Assembly (NCBI RefSeq): GCF_007971385.1
Contig: NZ_CP042434.1
Coordinates: 2,914,001-2,978,000, forward strand
DNA length: 64,000 nucleotides
Direction: 5' to 3'
DNA from: Arachidicoccus ginsenosidivorans
Lineage (GTDB): Bacteria; Bacteroidota; Bacteroidia; Chitinophagales; Chitinophagaceae
A model generated the notes under the pieces. The model worked only from the letters and a program-made list of their open reading frames with translations, was not told the origin of the DNA and made no database searches. The translations under genes were made by a program, and so were the position numbers. This document shows, in pieces, positions 61,963-64,000 of this stretch; within the stretch, counting starts at the first letter, position 1; every line of letters begins with the position of its first letter.

Positions 61963-62556
61963 TTAGTCTTTTCTCAGAATGCCAGCTTCCACGCTTTGTT
62001 GAATTAATTCCTTTGCATAATGATCAATGGTGGTGGAGATCGCTTCATGCACATTTTGTTTTTGAAGTACCTGGCTATATCCGACATTGAATTCCTGCCA
62101 GGTGCCTCCTTTATTGGATACATTTTGTAACAAAGGTTCTAATCTGTCCATAGATCTGGCAAATTTGGCTTCTGCGGTTTGCCTGGCTTCAAATTCTTCC
62201 CAGATGGCTTTAAATTCTTCTGCCTGTTTCTCTGGAAGTAGCCCGAATATTCTTGCGGCGGCAGTTCTTTCTTCTTCCGTATTATCATGATTCTTTGTCG
62301 TATCAAATAGGAATGTGTCACCCGCATCTATTTCTACCAGATCATGAATGAGCAACATTTTAATTACTTTTAATATATCAATAGGCTCATTTGCGTGTTG
62401 GGCCAATACTAGTGCCATAAGTGCTAAATGCCAGCTATGTTCGGCGTCATTTTCACGTCTGTCACTGTTGAAGAGTTTGGTTCTGCGCTCAATGTATTTA
62501 ATCTTATCAATTTCTTTGATGAACGCTATTTGTTGCAATAAATCCTTTGGATACAT
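61963..62556 (-). CDS. HD-domain hydrolase (YfbR-like 5'-nucleotidase group)
   Basis: 197 residues, cytoplasmic. The HD fold has metal-ligand His in DAEHSWHLALMAL, the HD pair in LLIHDLVEIDAGD, and a distal Asp in FARSMDRLEPLLQN. Length and motif order match the HD_3 family that includes YfbR-like nucleotidases and oxygen-sensing phosphohydrolases. It may dephosphorylate a nucleoside monophosphate. It is alone on its strand, convergent with the DUF4249 gene; its upstream region is separate from that of the divergent GH123-like gene. Confidence 0.9.
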   Translation of the reverse strand: MYPKDLLQQIAFIKEIDKIKYIERRTKLFNSDRRENDAEHSWHLALMALVLAQHANEPIDILKVIKMLLIHDLVEIDAGDTFLFDTTKNHDNTEEERTAAARIFGLLPEKQAEEFKAIWEEFEARQTAEAKFARSMDRLEPLLQNVSNKGGTWQEFNVGYSQVLQKQNVHEAISTTIDHYAKELIQQSVEAGILRKD

Positions 62557-62871
62557 CCTCAGTGGGGTTTAGGTAGAAAAAATTACAAAAGTCTGGCAAA
62601 GGTAGTCATTCGGAGAAATTAAAATAGTTGGAAATGCTCCGCGTCTGTCCTTTGTCTGTCCTTTGTAAGCGTATAGGCAAATATTTGGAGCAAATACAAT
62701 TAAGGCAATCGTTTGTGTATAAGAGTTATATGTATTTTGAGTAATTTGGAGTGTTTTTGGCTATTTTTATTATATGTATTACATATTATACGAATTACTC
62801 TTTCCAAAATTTAAATTGTTGTAATGCAGGTATTACAAACGATCAAATAGAAAATAACAAAATTATAGTAT
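62557..62871. other. Divergent control region with direct repeat and candidate operator
   Basis: No gene. It contains an 11-bp tandem direct repeat GTCTGTCCTTT (62643-62664) and the operator candidate at 62704-62717. A likely promoter of the + strand gene is TTTG 62712-62715 with TATTTTG 62733-62739. Confidence 0.5.
62704..62717. promoter_or_regulatory. Candidate operator, GCAA-N4-TTGC-type palindrome (copy 3)
   Basis: GGCAATCGTTTGTG shares CAATTAAGGCAA and CG-centred symmetry with the 56.3-kb copy. Its right half contains TTTG, which may be the -33 element of the GH123-like gene, so a bound protein would block RNA polymerase. Confidence 0.45.
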
Positions 62872-64000
62872 ATGAATATTTGGGTGAAACTTCCTTCCTT
62901 TTGTGTTACTTCAGTCGCTTTATTGATTGGGTGCCTCGCGGGGTTAATAGGAACGGTTCAGGGGCAAACACCTCAGTTTGAGGTTGCCGGGCAGCTGTGG
63001 CAAGATAGTTTGGGGAATCACCGCCTGGCCGTAGATGTCCCTTTCACATCTCATGCTGTTGAAGTCAAAGTTGATTGGCGCAGACGCGATAAAGATGCGG
63101 CAAATAAGGTCGTGATAATTACAGACAGTACAGGAAAACAAATAAATAATATCAAAATAAACCACCTGGACAGAGAAACAGGGGACTTTGTGTTTGACCC
63201 GGTTAGTGGCAGTGGTATTTATTATGTTTATTATATGCCTTGGTCCGGTCATAAGTGGGAAGGGGGCTTCCAGGGTGATTATCTGCATCACCAGCCAAAG
63301 GCTGATGATGCATGGCTTAAAAAGCTTGCTGGGTTAACAGCTAAGAGGCGTTTGCCGCTTGCGCACAATGTTGTCATCCAGGCTAGGACAGCATTTGATA
63401 GTTTTTATCCCATGGAAATTGTCGCAAAGAAAAGGGAAGTTGAAGCACTTGTTGCAAAATATAAGGATCCGTTTTTACTCTTTTTTGAGGACCGAAAACA
63501 TCCGATAAAGATGTTTGATGATCTGCCCTTAAGGTGGATCCAAAAAGGTCCAGCAAGAGCGGGGAACAATCATTTCTCGGTAGAGGCCGACAGAAATGAA
63601 TATTATGTATTTCAGATTGGTGTTTTTGCTAGCACGGATAGTCTTTCAGATATTCAGGTTTCCTATAAAAATGCCCCTTTTAAAATAACTTGTTTTAATA
63701 CGCAGGGAGTAGATAGTAAAGGAAAAGATTTTGTCAAAAAAGTACATGTACCCAAAGGCCATGTACAACCCTTGTGGTTGGGTGTGGATATACCTAAAGA
63801 AGCGCATCCTGGAAAATATACTTTCACAGTGGAGGTCAAGGATGCAGCTGGAGCTGCCCGGTTTGTCAATGTGCAATTAAATGTTCGGGGCAAACTGCTT
63901 GCTGACCGAGGAGATAAGGATCTTTGGCGGCTTTCCAGGCTTAGGTGGTTGAATTCTCGCCTTGGTATTGATGATCACAATACGGCTGAAAGCCGTCCAT
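62872..64000 (+). CDS. GH123/DUF6067-like glycosidase, 3' end beyond window
   Basis: At least 376 residues; open to the right edge. The start at 62872 gives MNIWVKLPSFCVTSVALLIG and a lipobox-like LLIGCLAG, so a lipoprotein or secreted protein is possible. The visible part is a beta-sandwich region (VDVPFTSHAVEVKVDWRRRD, YYVYYMPWSG) followed by a second beta domain, then the hallmark LWRLSRLRWLNSRLGIDD, which is conserved at the junction to the catalytic barrel of DUF6067/GH123-related proteins. GH123 enzymes remove beta-linked N-acetylgalactosamine. Because the barrel is outside the window, catalytic residues cannot be checked and activity is only suggested. Confidence 0.8.
   Translation, partial: MNIWVKLPSFCVTSVALLIGCLAGLIGTVQGQTPQFEVAGQLWQDSLGNHRLAVDVPFTSHAVEVKVDWRRRDKDAANKVVIITDSTGKQINNIKINHLDRETGDFVFDPVSGSGIYYVYYMPWSGHKWEGGFQGDYLHHQPKADDAWLKKLAGLTAKRRLPLAHNVVIQARTAFDSFYPMEIVAKKREVEALVAKYKDPFLLFFEDRKHPIKMFDDLPLRWIQKGPARAGNNHFSVEADRNEYYVFQIGVFASTDSLSDIQVSYKNAPFKITCFNTQGVDSKGKDFVKKVHVPKGHVQPLWLGVDIPKEAHPGKYTFTVEVKDAAGAARFVNVQLNVRGKLLADRGDKDLWRLSRLRWLNSRLGIDDHNTAESRP

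Overview
The window looks like a chromosomal segment of a glycan-degrading Bacteroidota bacterium, probably family Chitinophagaceae. The evidence is a full rRNA operon whose 16S is Chitinophagaceae-like by eye, several SusC/SusD pairs, FecR/ECF-sigma pairs with DUF4974- and STN-type domains, and promoters of the Bacteroidota form TTTG-N19/20-TAnnTTTG. An Arachidicoccus-like genus is possible, but I could not run a search.

Layout. Positions 1-3.1 kb hold a minus-strand TlpA-type thioredoxin followed, with an ATGA overlap, by a SusC receptor cut by the left edge. Positions 3.7-7.2 kb hold two small Xre-type regulators, a WYL regulator and an AAA+ ATPase. Positions 7.7-15.2 kb hold an ECF sigma factor, a FecR anti-sigma factor and an AT-rich SusC/SusD pair; that SusC is interrupted by one in-frame TAA. 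At about 15.25 kb, just after a terminator, base composition becomes clearly richer in GC. Then come a sulfatase with a PA14-like tail, a small unknown protein, a GH29 alpha-L-fucosidase (minus strand) and a zinc alcohol dehydrogenase.

Positions 22-46.7 kb hold a large polysaccharide utilisation locus (PUL): ECF sigma, FecR, SusC with an STN signalling domain, SusD, a second SusC/SusD pair, a DUF1735-like surface lipoprotein, two ThuA-domain proteins, a NagX/DUF5009-type membrane acyltransferase, a GH18-ThuA fusion, a GH9 protein, and a 1031-residue protein with two beta-helix domains (GH55-like) plus a beta-propeller-like tail. GH18, GH9, GH55-like and NagX together suggest a chitin/chitosan plus beta-glucan substrate, for example fungal cell wall. 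That assignment is inference.

Positions 47.5-53.6 kb carry an rRNA operon (tandem promoters, 16S, tRNA-Ile, tRNA-Ala, 23S, 5S, terminator). Positions 53.9-62.6 kb hold a fatty acid desaturase, a phosphodiesterase-type phosphatase, a LytS/LytR-like two-component pair, a TonB-dependent receptor with a DUF4249 lipoprotein, and an HD-domain hydrolase. The right edge cuts a GH123/DUF6067-like protein.

The most unusual aspects are these. Seven single-base-deletion frameshifts lie between 16.6 and 41 kb, each at or beside a short mononucleotide run. There is one nonsense codon in the neighbouring SusC. Two intergenic hairpins have perfect 27-bp arms, one of them a 54-bp palindrome with no loop. A helix-phased 10-bp repeat array precedes a FecR gene. 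A shared GCAA-N4-TTGC-type palindrome occurs upstream of three separate genes. ThuA domains occur three times, once fused to a GH18 chitinase. No CRISPR array, insertion sequence or prophage was seen.
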